Positions 62,988 to 64,000 of a stretch of 64,000 bases of DNA are shown here, piece after piece; within the stretch, counting starts at the first letter, position 1; every line of letters starts with the position of its first letter. The translations under genes and the position numbers were made by a program. Origin of the DNA: Planctomycetaceae bacterium (GTDB lineage: Bacteria > Planctomycetota > Planctomycetia > Planctomycetales > Planctomycetaceae); the NCBI GenBank assembly GCA_041398825.1, contig JAWKTX010000013.1, forward strand, positions 1-64,000. The letters run 5' to 3'. The notes below the pieces were generated by a model, which was not told the DNA's origin, did not search any database, and was given only the letters and a program-made list of their open reading frames with translations.

Positions 62988-63760
62988 TTGAACAGCTTAC
63001 AGAACGAGCAGCTTCATCAACTCGTCGATGACCTCGGCCGCCTGCTGATGAAGCTGCCATTGTCCGGGGATGATCAAACCATCGCCATGATGGAAATTTG
63101 TAACTCATTCGGCCTCCGGCAGTCGAACGGGCCAGGTACGAAAGATGAAGCCGTGGCGACATTTTCTCGGGGACTTGAACTTGCTGAATCCCTAGCCACA
63201 CGCGAAGACGGGGCAGAGTATCTGCTGGCATATGGTCGACTCCTGGGCAACATGGCCGATGCCTGCCGCAATAACAATCAGCTGGATCAGGAGATTGTCT
63301 GGCGGCGACGGGCCATTTCTGTATTCCGCAGGTCGACTCAAAAATACCGCTCGGAAGAACTGTTTATGGAGCTGGGTTGGGTAACCTCGGCTCAGCTGAT
63401 TGCCGAATATCGCTGGCAGCAACGCCATCCGGACCAGGCGGGCAACGTCAAGGAGATCCTTGGCGCGCTGCGACAAATCTCAAATGACCTGGAGTCGCTG
63501 AATGGCTACCAAATGGGAGCTGCGTATGTCGAGTGTCTTTATGCCATTCACGCGGAAGACAAGAACGACTTCTGCCTTGGTCGTGGTGTAACGGCTTTGT
63601 CGGCGATGGCAGAGATTTCAGGCGATACTCCGCGAGATCAATTGATTCAGAGGCACTGGAGATCTCTCATACGTGACGTCCAGGGAACGCTTACTTACGA
63701 CAGTTGCCGGAATTCCAAAGATTGCTGAATCTCGTCTCTGATGACAAGGCTGCCGAATAG
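62988..63760 (+). pseudogene. TPR-like C-terminal part of the preceding gene
   Basis: From a TTG at 62988 the frame gives 246 residues of helical repeats (LHQLVDDLGRLLMKL; ATFSRGLELAESLATREDG; YLLAYGRLLGNMADACRN). It is followed by an indel near 63690, after which the shifted frame RQLPEFQRLLNLVSDDKAAE ends at TAG 63758-63760. It starts 14 bp after the stop of the preceding gene in another frame, with no ribosome-binding site, and is best read as the rest of that protein. With its membrane anchor it would be a repeat-bearing envelope protein. Confidence 0.55.
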
Positions 63761-64000
63761 ATTGCGGCATGTTCAGGACATCGTTCTTGCCACGGTAGGC
63801 GTCTCGAGAGATCGATACGCCGCCCCAGGGATGGTCACGCGTCTGTTGAAGTGGCCAGTCTTCGCCTTGGAAATTCCACTTAGAACGAGCCACGTCTTTG
63901 ATCAGTTGCCTGCTCTGCTCTCAACTGCCCCGGCAGAAAAGTGCGGGCGCTGCGAGAAACCTTGTTCAGTTCAGACCCCAGTCCGGGATCTTACTTACTT
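63761..64000 (-). other. Possible gene remnant at the window edge
   Basis: A minus-strand frame (63618-63893) contains RSKWNFQGEDWPLQQTRDHP and GGVSISRDAYRGKNDVLNMP, which look like real protein but have no usable start and lose character after about 63760. It is possibly a fragment of a gene on the minus strand. The rest of this stretch shows nothing. Confidence 0.25.

Overview
The window reads as a chromosomal segment of a planctomycete (Planctomycetota). The indicators are a DUF1549/DUF1553 protein with a planctomycete cytochrome c (CxxCH) domain paired with a DUF1501 protein, a serine/threonine kinase with a membrane segment and TPR tail, PEP-CTERM proteins, a giant surface protein opening with an LEPR-XLL-like motif, a DUF1570 protein and a TAT-exported Gfo/Idh/MocA oxidoreductase. 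Base composition looks moderately GC-rich throughout. The genus is not assigned. No rRNA, tRNA or CRISPR array was recognised.

Layout. 0-10.7 kb is an accessory, decaying region. It holds small immunity-type genes (DUF4240, Imm1-like, fragments) and a minus-strand, translationally coupled operon resembling a nucleic-acid repair module: nucleotidyltransferase A, a frameshifted 'ADP-ribosylation/crystallin J1'-type gene, nucleotidyltransferase B, a 132-residue protein and a polynucleotide kinase-phosphatase without its ligase domain. A RAYT transposase remnant with its palindromes sits at the end of nucleotidyltransferase A, and a different palindrome lies inside the phosphatase domain. Then come a PhzF-family gene with an internal stop, a VOC protein, an AraC regulator and a PEP-CTERM remnant. 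10.9-33 kb is ordinary metabolism and envelope: radical SAM protein, SDR, two RND/MMPL exporters, TlpA-like thioredoxin, DUF1570, FixJ-type regulator, Gfo/Idh/MocA oxidoreductase, ROK regulator, amidohydrolase, hybrid cluster protein, 2-hydroxyacid dehydrogenase with a small lipoprotein, and a GDSL hydrolase. 33-44 kb holds a TVP38 plus MerA-like pair, a DUF1553-DUF1501-DUF1593 operon (probable polymer catabolism) and an arsenosugar-type ArsS/ArsM pair. 44.5-64 kb holds a Ser/Thr kinase whose N-terminal linker is out of frame, a PEP-CTERM protein, a ~12.1 kb gene for a giant repeat protein now in five pieces, and a plus-strand gene set (membrane anchor plus TPR-like) that is also frameshifted.

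Genes working together: the 1.7-6.3 kb operon overlaps stop-to-start at most junctions and would have acted on broken or modified RNA ends, but several members carry damage. The DUF1553/DUF1501/DUF1593 genes are spaced 7-21 bp and should be co-transcribed. ArsS and the adjacent methyltransferase would together convert arsenite to methylated arsenosugars. TVP38 and the MerA-like flavoprotein are a recurrent pair.

Damage is unevenly distributed. Indels and stops cluster at 1.7-7 kb and 55.5-63.8 kb, whereas long genes elsewhere (3.0, 3.2 and 6.7 kb open frames) are intact. That may be true decay or local sequence error, which cannot be separated from the sequence alone.
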